The notes below the pieces were generated by a model. That model was not told the DNA's origin, did no database searches, and worked only from the letters and a program-made list of their open reading frames with translations. 56,873 bases of DNA. It comes from Ophiocordyceps camponoti-saundersi (nom. inval.). Lineage: Eukaryota > Ascomycota > Sordariomycetes > Hypocreales > Ophiocordycipitaceae. The stretch covers positions 1 through 56,873 of the forward strand of contig PDHQ01000228.1 in NCBI GenBank assembly GCA_003339415.1, written 5' to 3'. Below are positions 1-12,530 of the stretch, one piece after another; positions within the stretch are counted from its first letter, which is position 1; the number at the start of each line of letters is the position of its first letter. The translations under genes and the position numbers were made by a program.

Positions 1-126
1 ATAAATAATATAAATAATATAAATAATATAAATAATATAAATAATATAAATAATATAAATAATATAAATAATATAAATAATATAAATAATATAAATAATA
101 TAAATAATATAAATAATATAAATAAT
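1..126. repeat. Microsatellite, 9-bp unit ATAAATAAT x 14
   Basis: Fourteen uninterrupted copies of a 9-bp unit run from the first base of the window. The array passes directly into R1 sequence that contains one copy of nearly the same word, so it probably grew by slippage from inside the R1 copy. It is cut by the window edge, so its true length is unknown. Confidence 0.97.
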
Positions 127-568
127 AGCTTATAATTTACTTTAACTTTATTATTACTTTACTTTAAGCTTAAAGCTTTAAAATAATTATAATAAATATT
201 AATTATAAACTTTATAAATAAAGCTAAGCTTTTATAATAAGGAAATTACTTTATAGTAATATTATAATAACATTTTAAAATATTATTTATAAGGTTTAGC
301 TTAATTTGAAATAGCTTTATATTATTTATAAAAAAAAGGTATATTTAATAAAGAAAGGTTATACCCTTATTAGAAAAAAACTTAATATAAGCCTTATAAT
401 AAGGTAATAAAAAATCTTTTAAAAAAGGATTAAGTTTTTAAATAAAGTTTTAATAATATAATTATATATAAAAAAATATTATTTTAAAACTTAGTAAAAT
501 TCTTTAATAATTATTATTAATAGTATAATAAATATAAATTAAATTTATAATAAAAGTATAATAATATA
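127..568 (+). mobile_element. R1 retroposon, host copy, segment 1 (interrupted)
   Basis: This stretch is the reverse complement, with RIP-type transitions, of about 1470-1915, and it matches about 29690-30130 directly. It is therefore part of an R1 copy whose sense strand is plus. It stops where another R1 copy (569-2424) is inserted, and resumes at 2425, 4271 and 12228. About the first 510 bases of R1 are missing here; they may lie left of the window. Coding is ORF1-like and broken throughout. Confidence 0.85.
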
Positions 569-2424
569 TAATAATAATATTAATACGCTAGTATATTTTA
601 TATAGCTTAAAACTATCTTATATATATTCTAAAAGGGGGAAAAACTAAAAAACTTAAAGTAAAACCCTCCTTTTAAATATTATTTTAGCTTTAGGTTAAA
701 TACTACTTATACTTTATATTTTATATATTTAATAAGTTAAGTTAAGACTAATAATTAGGAAGCTAATATTTCTCTTAAAATAGGCTTTATAGTAATAAAA
801 GTATATATAAACTAAGTTTAGTATAAAGTTTTATAGCTTACTTATCTTTTTAGCTATTATTATTATTATAAATTAAATCTTTATAATTAATTAAAATAGC
901 CTTAATAATTTAATTATTTAAAGCCTTATTAATATAGCTAAGGAATATATAAAGGTTTTATTATTTTCTAATAAACTTTATAATAGCTAATTTTAAAAAA
1001 TAGCTAAATTATTATAATAAAGCTATAAATAAGTTTAGAAAAGGGGTTAAGGAAAATATTATTATATTCGCTTTTTAGCGTTTCTGCTTTTACTATTACT
1101 AGACTCTAGTTAGCGCTAGAGGGGGGGGAGGGGTAGTATATATAAAGTTCTAGTTTATAAACTTTTAAGGTTAAGAAATATATATATTCTTCGCCTAATC
1201 CTATACCGCTCTTATCTTAAAGTTAAGTTAATTTTATTAAAGGTAAGATTTTTAATAAAAAAAGTAATAATATAATCTTTTCTTATATATTATAAGATAA
1301 GTAAACTTATTTTTTATATATAAAATAAGAAAATATTTATTATATTATAGCTTTATTATATAATATTTAATAATATATTTAAATTAATAATATTTAAAAT
1401 ATTATTAAGGTTAAATTCTTAATATATATAATTTATTATTAAGAATCTTTACTTATATTATTATATTTTTATTATAAATTTAATTTATATTTATTACGCT
1501 ATTAATAGTAATTATTATAAAACTCTATTAAGTTTTTAAATAATATTTTTTATATATTATTATATTATTAAAACTTTATTTAAAAACTAAATAATTTTTT
1601 AAAAAGCTTTTTTACTCTTTTATTATAAAGCCCGCGCTAATACCTTTTTTATAATAAAAATATACCTTTTATTAGTTAAATATACTTTTTCTCTAAAAAT
1701 AATATAAAGCTATTTTAAATTAAACTAAAGCTTATAAATAATATTTTAAAATATTATTATAATATTATTATAAGGTAATTTCCTTATTATAAAAGCTTAG
1801 CTTTATTTATAAAATTTATAATTAATATTTATTATAAATACCTTAAAGCTTTAAATTTATAATAAAATAATAATAAAGTTAAAGTAAATTATAAGCTATT
1901 ATTTATATTACTTAAAAACTAATTTTTTAATAATTTTTACTAGCGCTTTAGCTATAATTATAGCTTATATTAAAAAAGTTCCGCTCTTTTTAAAATTATA
2001 AAAAAAAGAGGAAATTATAGCTATAATAGCTAAGAAAATATTATTAATTAATAAAATTAAAACTAGGGAGGCGCTTTCCTAAACCCTTTTAAACTCTATT
2101 ATTTATTTAATAATTACTTATATAAAAATAAAAATATTTTTTAAAATAATTTTATTAATATTTACCTTAGCTTTTAATAAGGTAATAAGTATAATAAACT
2201 TTTAAGTTTAAGATTACTATAATTTAAAGCAAAGCTATATTTTAAGTAAAAAGTTTTCGCGGTTATAATTAATTTATATAATATTGCCCTCCCCTTAAAG
2301 TTACTTTAAGTATAGCTTACTATTATTATAAAATAATAAAAGGAGCAGAGTCTACTTATAATATAAAAATAAAAAGTTTATATTTATATTATTATAAGCG
2401 CGGAATTTATAAAATATATAAATA
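569..2424 (-). mobile_element. R1 retroposon, copy inserted inside another R1
   Basis: A 1,856-bp copy of R1 in inverse orientation to its host copy. It is bounded by a 12-bp direct repeat, TATAATAATATA (557-568 and 2425-2436), read as the target-site duplication. The sense strand is minus: the TAA-rich 3' tail is at 569-585 and the 5' end is near 2424. Its length agrees with the other two complete copies (1,867 and about 1,855 bp). It is heavily RIP'd and carries stops in every frame. The TSD is low-complexity, so its exact edges could shift by a few bases. Confidence 0.85.
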
Positions 2425-2494
2425 TATAATAATATAAATAAAAAGTTTAAATATTAAATTATATATATTAAAAGTTTAAGTTTAATAATATTTT
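2425..2494 (+). mobile_element. R1 host copy, segment 2
   Basis: Seventy bases continue the host R1 exactly where segment 1 stopped; compare about 30145-30205 in another R1 copy. The segment ends at the LTR element inserted at 2495. Confidence 0.75.
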
Positions 2495-2704
2495 TATAAA
2501 GGTTTTACTAAAGTAATTATAGAAATAAGCTAAAGTAAAGTTATAATTAAAGCTATCGAAGAGAGGAAAGAGAGGGGAGAGAAGCCCCCCTCCTAAGCTA
2601 GCTATATACCCCGCGCGATAACTAAGCGCTATCGGGAAGACCTAAATATATCTACTATAATCCCCCCTATCTAGCTATAATTAGTTATAAACTAATCCCT
2701 TATA
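2495..2704. repeat. Left LTR (210 bp) of the short LTR element
   Basis: It matches 4061-4270 over its whole length, with differences that are almost all C/T or G/A. It includes a conserved GC-rich core near 2570-2640 with GCGCGATAACTAAGCGCTAT, which both copies retain. Confidence 0.9.
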
Positions 2705-4060
2705 TAGCCCCCTCTTTAAGCTAGCTAAAGAGGTAAAAGCGTAGGATAGAAAGGTTACGTATTATTACGCTAGCGAGATATTTTATATAGTCCTTAGCCG
2801 ATAGCTTAATAGCCTCCGTAAAGATAAGGATAAGAGGGCGAAAAAGCTCCCTTATAGCTCGAGGAATTAAACCCCGATCTTTATAGGAAAGATTCTAATA
2901 AGCTTAGAATTATAGTATTACTTAAGGTAGGAATTAATAAACTTATATATTAGTAGTAAAAACTTACTTATATAGCTAGTATATAGGACTAGATAATACT
3001 ATATTAATTATAGGAAGCTTAGAGAATACCTTAATTACGGTAAATAATAAAGCTAGCTATATACTTATTACTATATATTATTAGCGCTAGTTTATAAGCC
3101 GGGGCGTAATATAACTATAATACGTACTTACTAATAAATTTACGCGCCTAAGCTGCGCGCGGGCTATCTTTATATAAGGTAACGTAATAAAGCTAGAAAT
3201 TACCCGGGCTATAATATTTAGCGTATATTTATCCCTCCTTACTTATTATCCCTTTAATTAAAATATTTTAGATTTACCTTTAACTACCTTACTTTATTTA
3301 TAAAAAGCCCTAACCTTAATATCCCTATTTACTTATAAAGTTTCAGATAATTACGCTTAAAATAACCGATTTAGTTATACTAATAGTAATACTAGCGCTT
3401 AGTAATATTAAAATAAGATTATATAAACGTAATATTTATTAAGTTAGTAGAAAAAAGAGGTAGTAAATTAACTAGCGCGTTAGGAATATTCCCGGAACTA
3501 AATACTTTATTAAAGTTTTAGAGAAAGCTAGCGAAGGCCGCGTATATTATAAGCTAGTTCTTATAATTTAAGCGCTCTTATAGCTCCTTATATAGCTTAG
3601 ATAAGAGTAGAATAATCCTAGCGTAGTTAGATTAATATAATAGTCTAGCTTTAAAAAAAATATATTCTTACCTTATAATATATTCTCTAAGGGGCTTTTA
3701 TAGCCCCTAATATATTCTAATTAAGGAAAAACTTACTTAGCGCTTCTTATAACTCTCCCTAAAAAGCTCGAAGATATATACTAAAAAGGCTTTAAGCTAA
3801 TAAGAAAAATCTATAGCTATAATAATATATAGAAAAAATATCTATTAGAAGGTGCCGAAATAAGAAAAGATATAGTAAAACTAGGACTTAGGCTTCCTAA
3901 TTATAGCTTCGTTAATTATAAATTTAGTACGTATAGTAGCTAGCTAAGAGTTTAGGCTAGAATAAGCTAAAAGTAGCTTTAATATAAGTAAAATTTAATA
4001 GCGTTCTATATTAAGATTTTACTTTTACGTTTAGTTAGCGATAAGAGGAGCTTTAATTAA

Positions 4061-4270
4061 TATAAAAGTTTTACTAAAGTAATTATAGAAATAAGCTAAA
4101 ATAAAGTTATAATTAAAGCTATCGAAAAAAGGAAAAAAAGGGGAGAGAAGCCCCCCTCCTAAGCTAGCTATATACTCCGCGCGATAACTAAGCGCTATCG
4201 GGAAGACTTAAATATATCCGCTATAATCCCCCTTATCTAGCTATAATTAGTTATAAACTAATCTTTTATA
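4061..4270. repeat. Right LTR (210 bp) of the short LTR element
   Basis: Direct copy of 2495-2704 with identical length. It is slightly more RIP'd in its left half, with G to A changes in the purine run near 4130. Confidence 0.9.
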
Positions 4271-4823
4271 ATTTTAAATATTATTAATATAAATATATTA
4301 TTAAATATTATAAAAAAAGTTATAATATAATAAATACTTTATTATTTTATATATAAAAAGCGAGACTATTTACTTTATAGCTTATAAAAAAATTATATTA
4401 TTACTTTTTTTATTAAAAGTCTTACTTTAAGTAAAGTTAATTTTACCTTAAGATAAAAGCGGTATAAGACTAAGCGAAAAATATATATATTTCCTAATTT
4501 TAAAAGTTTATAAATTAGAGTTTTATATATATTACTTTTTTACCTTTTTTAATATTAACTAGAGTTTAGTAATAGCTAAAGTAGAAATGCTAAAAAGTGA
4601 ATATAGTAATAATACCTTTTTTAACCCTCTTTTTAAACTTATTTTTAGCTTTACTATAATAAGCTAGCTATTTTTTAAAATTAGCTATTATAAAGTTTAT
4701 TATAAAATAATAAAACCTTTATATATTCTTAAGCTATACTAATAAGGTATTAATTAATAAAATTACTAAAGCTATTTTAATTAAGCGTAAAAACTTAATT
4801 TATAATAATAGTAATAGCTAAGA
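4271..4823 (+). mobile_element. R1 host copy, segment 3
   Basis: This continues R1 after the short LTR element and matches about 30200-30745 of the R1 copy at 29177-31646. It stops at the Ty3/gypsy LTR at 4824. The segment covers the former zinc-knuckle part of the ORF1-like protein, with Cys codons now reading Tyr. Confidence 0.85.
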
Positions 4824-5072
4824 TATAAGGGATTTAAGCTACGCTTAAATAGCTAAGTTACGTAAGGGTGCTTAGTTAAGTTCGCGTATATAATAAGCGT
4901 AAGGTATATATAAGCGTATATAATTAGTTAGCGCCGCGCGCGGGCCGCGCGTAAGCTATATATAAACTATAACCTTAAATATATATACTATATATACTTT
5001 AAAACCTCTTAAGTTAATTTATATTAATAAAGTTAGCTTTATATAAGAGTATTAGAGTATTAGACCTTAATA
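4824..5072 (+). repeat. 5' LTR of Ty3/gypsy 1 (249 bp)
   Basis: It starts TATAAGGGATTT and ends CCTTAATA, consistent with a RIP'd TG...CA LTR. It contains the GC-rich remnant GCCGCGCGCGGGCCGCGCG at about 4931-4949, matched in the right LTR. Confidence 0.88.
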
Positions 5073-5299
5073 GTAAATTAACTTTTATTATAAATAACTC
5101 TTATATTTAATAAGCTATTATTACTTAGCTTTTAAAATAATAAGCTATAATTATAAAATTATAAAACCTTATACGCTAATAGTATAAGTTTATATAGCTA
5201 TTTAAATAATAATAGTTTTATCCCTATTATAAGCTATTACTAATTAGGTTTTTATTTAATAATAATAAGAATCTCTTTTCGGTATAGCGCTCCCTTATA

Positions 5300-8200
5300 T
5301 CTTATAAGCTATAAGCAGACTAAGCTTTTCTTAGTAACGCTTATAACTAATAGGTATTTTTATATTAATACCTTTTTCTTTTATAATTTAAGTTAAAATA
5401 GCCTTATTTTTTAAGTAAAGCGGCGAGTGTAAATATAACCTTAACTATTTCTTAAGTTACTTTAATATTATATTTACTAACTTATATTAGCACTAGATTA
5501 TTATAATAAGACTAAGATACCTTATATAAAGTATTTTAAAGTCTTTCTCTAATTACTTTATTTATTTTAAAGCTAAGCTTATTTTAGTAAATAATACTAA
5601 ATAAGCTAATAAAATTAAAATTATACGCTTTTATTATACTTTTACCTTATCCTTTTATTAATATTATATAAAGTATAATCTCCCTTATTAGTTAAGCATC
5701 CTTCCTAAGCCGAATAAGTAGCTAGAGTCGTATTATAAACTTCTTATAATAAAGATACTAATAAATTAAACCTAGAATATATATACTATATTAGCTTAGA
5801 TAATAAAGTTTAGGTAACTTATCTAAATTATATAGCGTATAAAAATATTATATTTACCGTATAATATACTCCGGCTAATAGAGTTATAAAAGATTAAATA
5901 ATAACTTTACTTATAACTTATCTCTCTCTTAAAAAGTATAGAAAAATAAGTATATTATATATACGTTCCTCCTCCTACTAACTACCTCCCTATCCTCCTC
6001 CTATATTAACTTCGTATATTATATTAATATTATACTAGTCTCGGATTAGTATTATCTTAAGTTCGACTTCTCTTTATATATATCCCTAACCTCTTGCTTT
6101 ATTTATATAGAGATAGTTATCTCTGCGACGCGTGCTACGCGTGTTTAACGCGTGTTATATTCCTAAGCAGCTAGCGATATATATATTCTAATATCCCCCT
6201 AACTAAGTATATTATTATTATTATATAAATCCGCGCTATTATTATAAATATTAAGTTATTCCGCTTTAAAAATAAAAGCTAGGTATTTTTACCTTATATT
6301 CTTAAGCTATCTTTAAATACTTTAATAATTAATATATATTAAACTAGCACTTCGCCGCGTTTTAGTAAGTACGGCGGTCCTCCCTCTCGCGGCCGGTTTA
6401 GCTATAGCGGTAAAAACTATCGCTAGGCGGCCTAGGTTAATAATAATAAAATTATAAAATAATATATTAATAGCTATTACCTACGCTATAGTAATATTAG
6501 CTATTTCTCGCTTAAGTATAAACTTAACTCTTTACTTTTAATATTTTTAGTTTATTTTACTAATATTATAAAAAGGAGGAGGACTTTACTTTAAATTAAA
6601 AAAATAAGTCCCCTTTATAATAAGTCTTTTATAAAGGGAGGACTTACGTAGTATTATAGCTTATAAAATATTAAATAACTATTTTATAAATATTAGTTAG
6701 AATATAAATTTACCTCCTTTTTTTTACTTATATTTATAAATTTTATATTTTTTATTATTATATAAATAGATAATAAGTATAATTATTATATTATTATAAG
6801 TAAATTTTTTATTTATTATTATTAGCTTAAGCGAATTCCCCTTCCCTACTTATAAGTAATTTTTATTATAATAAAAATATACTATTAATAATATATATAT
6901 TTTAAGCTATACTTATTTATCCGTTACTTTATTCGCTTTATAACTAATATTAATAGTTAGTAATTACTTATTATAATATATTTAATCCTAAAGCTTACTT
7001 AAGATTTAATTCTTAGCTTTTTTTAAATAGTATATAATAATATCTCGCTATATTTTAATAAGCGGGAAATTATAATATATTTTATTTAAAACTTTATTAT
7101 CCCTTATTCTAAATTTTAATAAGTTAATTACTTTATTATAGCTATCCTTAGCTTTATCTTTATAGCCCTTATTTAATATAAGTTTTAATAATAAATAAGC
7201 TATTAGTTCCTTATTATTAGTTTATAAGATATTTCCTATATCTTATATATTATTATATTTTCCTTAACTAAGACTCCCTTATTACCTTTTAAAGCGTTAA
7301 ATTTCGCTAACTTTTTTAATAAAGAGAAAGTAAGCGTTTTGCCCCCTTATTATAATAATTATAATTATTATATTTAGCTTCGCTAATAGCTTAATAGCTT
7401 CTTACCTCTTTTACCTTAAAAGCTATTTTATAATATATTTTATAAATATCTCCTCGAAGTTTATAAATAAATTATTAACTTAATAAATAAAAGGTAAATC
7501 TATATTAGCTTTTTATCCGCCGCCGCCCTTATCTTACTTATTAAAAAGCTTAGTAATAAGTAGCGTTTCTATATTAACTATCGCGCCTTAAATAAGGTAA
7601 TAAAATAAAACTAATACTTTTTTTCTTTTATTAAGAAGATACTTTATAGCCTTTTTAGCACTTATTAGTTTATAAAGCTTAATATTCGCGCTACTTTTTA
7701 TAAGCTATATATTATAAAAAGTAATAAATACTTAATTATTTTCTATATATAGTTTAGCCTCTTAAAGTACCTTATTTACTTTTTCGGTCTTATAAGTATA
7801 CTTATTATATTTTAATATTATATTAATATTACCTTAAGTAATTTTTTAAAAGACTTTATTATAATATATTTAAATAATATTCTTATTTACTTAAGTAGCT
7901 TATATTCTAATTATTAATATAAGGTATATATTATATTATTATATCTCTACTAAGCTAAGCATTTTATTAACTTTAATAAGTATAACTTTATTATTTAAAA
8001 GTTTATTATTTATATTAGTAAAAAAGTAAAGTTAAAACTTTATTAAGGTTTTCGCTATTTTTAAATAAAAGGCGCTAACTTATATTTAAGGCGTTTATAA
8101 TTTTCTAAAATTTACTAACTTTTATTATAATTTTATACCTTACTTCTCTAACTTTATAGCCTCGCTTATTAACTTTATAAAGTAAGGCGCCTTTTTCTAC

Positions 8201-10450
8201 TAAACTAATAAGTATTAGCTTACTTTTTATATATATAAGTTTATTTTTATATTAGCCCTTATTTTTACTTAGTAAAACCCTAACTATAATATAATTATAA
8301 AAGCTAATTACTTTAGTAAAGCTATAAGCAGCTATTTATTTTAAATTAGCGTAAACTATATTTTTTAGCTAATTATATATTATTTTAAGAAACTTCTCCC
8401 CGTAGAATAAAATTATATAATTTATAATAAAAAGCTTTTTATTATTATTTTTTATTTTAAGGTATAGTTTACTAAGCTATATAATATAGCCTAGCTATTT
8501 TTAATCTTAACTAATTATAAGGCCCTTAAGTATTTTACTATATTTAAAGTAATAATAAAATATTAAGCGTATTAGGCCGAGACGCTTACCTTTTTTAATT
8601 TCTAACTTTAGTACTGCTTTAGCGTATAAGCGTCCTAGCTAGACGCTCTCTTTCAAAAGGAGTAGGAACGCCGCGGAATAAAGGACTATTATAGCTAGAT
8701 TATATAGCTTATCTTTATTTATTTTTTAAGTTATATTTAGTTTAGTTTATCCTAGCCTCGCTTAACTCTTTTTTTACTTTACTTTTTATTTTTAATACTT
8801 TAGCTTTTTTTAAGATAAGATTTTATAAAGATTTTAATTAGTAGCTTTTTATATTAATTTATTTTATAATATTTACTATTAAGTAATTTATTTCTTTATT
8901 TAAAAGTTTCCGCTAAAAGCTAGTATTTATAAATAAGTTATAAACTACTCCTTTTTTACTTATAAGTAATTATAGTTCTAAAGCTGGTTTTAAGTTTCTA
9001 AGTAGGAACTTATTATTATTATATTTATTTAATAAATATATAACTCTCTTATAATAAAATACCTTAATAAGAATATTATTTTTATATTTTTTAATAAGAA
9101 TTCTATTAAGATAAGATATTTATAAATATAATATATTTTATTTATAATTATTATTATTATAAGGATTACTTAAATTACTAATAGCGCTAAAAATTACTTT
9201 AGCTATTACTTTTACTTAAATAGTTTTAAATTACTCTTTTAGTAAACTTTATAACTAAGCTTCCCGCCTTTAATAAATCTTAGCCTTATTTCCTTATAGT
9301 TATTATAAATTATCTTTCTAAATATATTTAGCTTAAGGCTATAATATTAATAAATATTAAGCGGTACGCTAAACGCTTCGTTTAGTATTAATAGTAATTT
9401 TATAGCTTTACTTAGGAGTTAATCTTTAACTATAAGTTAAACTAAATAAGTTATTTTTAGTTTATTTTTTATTACCTTACTAAGGTATAAAGACTCCTCT
9501 TTATAGCTTATTATCCTTAAATTAATAATAATATAAAATATATAAACTAGGAGGTATAAGCTATCTTATATTATATAATCTCCTTTTTATAATTTAACTA
9601 GCTTTATTATTTACTAATATATTAGCTTATTTTAAATAACTAGAACTTATTTATAATAAGCGTTAATCTTAACCGCTTACTTTATAGCTTTAATATTACC
9701 TTTTTAGATTATTTACTTAAAGTTATTACTTTAATCTTATTTTTAAAAAGTTAAGCTATAATATTCGCTTATTACCTTTATAATAATATTAAGCTAGCTT
9801 AGGCTTTTATCGCCTAAGCTTAATAATAATAAAAAAATTTATCTAATAAATCTTACTATTTTATAAAAAAATTCTATATAAGTAATTTTATATAGATTAA
9901 CTTTATATATATATAATCTAATTTTCTATCCTAAAAGCTTAATTATTTTAAAAATAAATATAAAATAATAGCTATATTAATACCGCTTATTATTACCTTA
10001 AATATATTACTTAATATTTACCTTATTTTTTATATTAACTTTATTAAATATACTATTAATAATTTTTTACTTTTTTAGTTATTAGCTAACTCTTAGCTAG
10101 ATCCCTTTTTATATCTCTCTTATAATAACTTATCTTTTAATAAATATAAGGTTTAGGAAATCCTCGCTATAAAGAATATAAAGGGCCGCTACTTACTAAA
10201 TAATCTACCTTATTATTTTATTTTTATAAAATAGAAAAGCTATATTACTTTTATATAAAAGCTATTTAATAACTTTAATCGCTATATAATATGAAATTAG
10301 TTTAAGTTTATATAAGGTAATATATATTTTTATAATAGCTTAAGGTAAACTAAATTATATATTTATTTATTTTATTCTCTAAGCTAATTATCCTCTTTAA
10401 GTAATATTTTTTTATATAAAATAACCCTCTTACCCCCTCCTTACCCCTTA
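5300..10450 (+). pseudogene. Ty3/gypsy 1 gag-pol remnant
   Basis: The frame is riddled with stops and can be followed only by eye. A possible zinc knuckle is seen at 6397-6424 (FSYSGKNYR, Cys codons apparently changed), with a second near 6465-6530. Reverse transcriptase: FYINYRALNKV near 7565-7605, where the family usually has a Cys/Val-Asp-Tyr-Arg block, and YLNNILIY at 7867-7890, in which the two catalytic Asp codons of the usual Y-x-D-D are Asn through G to A change. RNase H: NYIIYNKKLF at 8411-8440 and TNYKALKYFT at about 8509-8539. Integrase is expected at about 9-10.3 kb but I could not identify its motifs. Start and end are approximate. The element cannot code for active enzymes. Confidence 0.75.
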
Positions 10451-11976
10451 TCTCCCTTTATCCTCTCTTTATATTAGCTTAAAGCTAATATTTATATTAT
10501 TTATCTTTATAGTGAAGTTATTTATAATAATCGATTAGCTTAGAAAATTATTATAGCGCTAGCTATAAGTAAACGCTAGCGTTAATTTATAATAAGTATA
10601 TTTTTAAGTAAGGGAGGGCAAATTATAAAGCGGTAAAAATATATATAGCGATAATAATAGCGAGATTCCTCCTTACTTAGCCCCCGCATTACGCGCGCTA
10701 TACTTATTAATAAGCATAAATTTACTCCCTTAATAGAAAAAAAGGGGAAAAAAAAATAATATATATAAGCGTTAAATAATTATAAGCTAGGTAATTAATA
10801 TAAATTAATAATAAAAGCGTATTATAAGGTAATAAGAATAGCGCTAGCTAAGTTAAGTAATTTATATAAATTAATAAGCACTATAAATATCTAATATAAG
10901 ATATTATTATATCTTTTATTCTTACGCTTATATATATTAATATTAGCTTAGTAATTTATAATATAAGCGGCCTACTTATTATACTATTAGTTAAAGATTT
11001 AGCGCTAATATTTTTCTTACCGCTAAAAAAAAGCTTTATATTATACTACGAAAAAATTAAGCTTAATAGTAAATATATTATATTATTATTATTATTATTA
11101 TTAATATTATATTATCGCTATAAATATACTACGGGTTAAGGTATAAAGGGCGAGAATAGCGATTATATTACTAGCGACGGGGATAAGCGTAAAGGAGTAC
11201 TATTAATTAAGTATAGTAAGGGCGTAAAAGTCTATTACTAAACGTAAAATAATATAAGCTATAGCTAATATAGCTTATAAATAGTTAATATAAATAATAA
11301 ACTTAAGCGTTAGGCGAGTATAATAGCTAAGGACTTTTTTAATATAAGCGTAAATAAGTAAGGTAATAGCTTATCTTTTTTTAACTATTATATATAAATT
11401 ATAAATAGCTTAGCGTAAGCGTATATTTATAGTAAATAAGTGCTTTAACTAAAAATACTATTTTTGCCGTAATTTATATACCTTATAAGCTTCCTTATAG
11501 CCTTATTAATAATTAATATTATAGCTATTATAAAAGATTTAAATATAAAGCGTATATAAATATTTTACCTTTTATAATATAATAACGCTTTTATTATCTA
11601 AGTCTCCTTTTATAATATATTTACTTATTATATAAGATAATAACTATAGCTAACTAAATAATATATTAATAAGGCGAGAAGATAACTTAATAAGTATAAA
11701 AAGCTTAAAAAATAATAGCGATAAAAGATAATAATAATAATAATAGAAAAAATAAAGATAATATTATAAAAAATAATTATAGGAGTATAATAATAAGCTA
11801 ATAAACTAATAAGTATAAATAAAAAAATTACTTAGTAAGAAAAATAATATAATTAGCTTAAAGAGAAAAAGGAAAAAAGGAGGAAGAAAAATTTTCTATA
11901 TAAAGAATATTATAGCTTATACCTTATACGCGTATATATTATAGCTAGAAATACTTTTTTCCCTAAAATAGTAAGG

Positions 11977-12227
11977 TATAAAAGGGATTTAGGCTACGCT
12001 TAAATAGCTAAGTTATATAAAGGTGCTTAGTTAAGTCTGCGTATATAATAAGCGTAGGGTATATATAAGCGTATATAATTAGTTAGCGCTATACGCGGGC
12101 CGCGCGCGGGCTATATATAGATTATAACCTTAAGTATATATATTATATATATTTTAAAACCTTTTAAGTTAATTTATATTAATAAAGTTAACTTTATATA
12201 AAAGTATTAAAATATTAAACTTTAATA
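11977..12227 (+). repeat. 3' LTR of Ty3/gypsy 1 (251 bp)
   Basis: Direct copy of 4824-5072 with a two-base length difference in an A run near its start, otherwise mostly transitions. It is preceded by a short purine-rich stretch. Confidence 0.88.
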
Positions 12228-12530
12228 AAGAGGATAAATAGCTATATAAACTTTATATTAAACTTAGTTTATATATATTTCTACTATTATAAGCTTTACT
12301 TTAAGGAATATATTAGCTTTCTAATTTTTTATTATTACCTAACTTATAAAATATATAAAGTGCTAAGTATAAGCGGGGTTTAACTTAAAGCTAAGGTAAC
12401 GCTTAAGAGGAGGGTTTTACTTTAAGTTTTTTAATTTTTCCCTTTTTTAAAATATATATAAAATAATTTTAGGCCTTATTAGGTATACTAATATATAATT
12501 ATTATTATTATTATATTTTTATTATTATTA
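12228..12530 (+). mobile_element. R1 host copy, segment 4 with 3' tail
   Basis: This matches the right end of the R1 copy at 31370-31646, finishing with GGTATACTAATATATAA and a run of TTA triplets (about 12498-12515). That triplet run is the 3' tail of the retroposon. The downstream edge is approximate because no TSD partner lies inside the window. Confidence 0.82.

Larger units (their letters stand above)
2495..4270. mobile_element. Short LTR retroelement without visible pol (TRIM/LARD-like)
   Basis: Two 210-bp direct repeats enclose 1,356 bp, and the whole is flanked by the 5-bp TSD ATTTT (2490-2494 and 4271-4275). The ends read TATAAA...TTATA, as expected of TG...CA after RIP. A purine-rich stretch, ATAAGAGGAG (4041-4050), lies ten bases before the right LTR and may be the polypurine tract; TAGCCCCC directly after the left LTR may be a primer-binding site. 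No reverse transcriptase, integrase or zinc-knuckle motif was found inside. Some frames have mainly Gln-type stops (about 2860-3130), so a small gag-like protein cannot be excluded. It sits inside the host R1 copy. Confidence 0.85.
4824..12227 (+). mobile_element. Ty3/gypsy LTR retrotransposon 1 (RIP-inactivated)
   Basis: Two direct LTRs (4824-5072 and 11977-12227) bound about 6.9 kb of internal sequence. The element is inserted in the host R1 copy with a 4-bp repeat AAGA (4820-4823 and 12228-12231); the fifth base is unclear. Protein traces on the plus strand run gag zinc knuckle, reverse transcriptase, RNase H, the Ty3/gypsy order for these domains. About 1.5 kb (10.5-11.97 kb) between the expected end of pol and the right LTR is unassigned. 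Confidence 0.9.
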
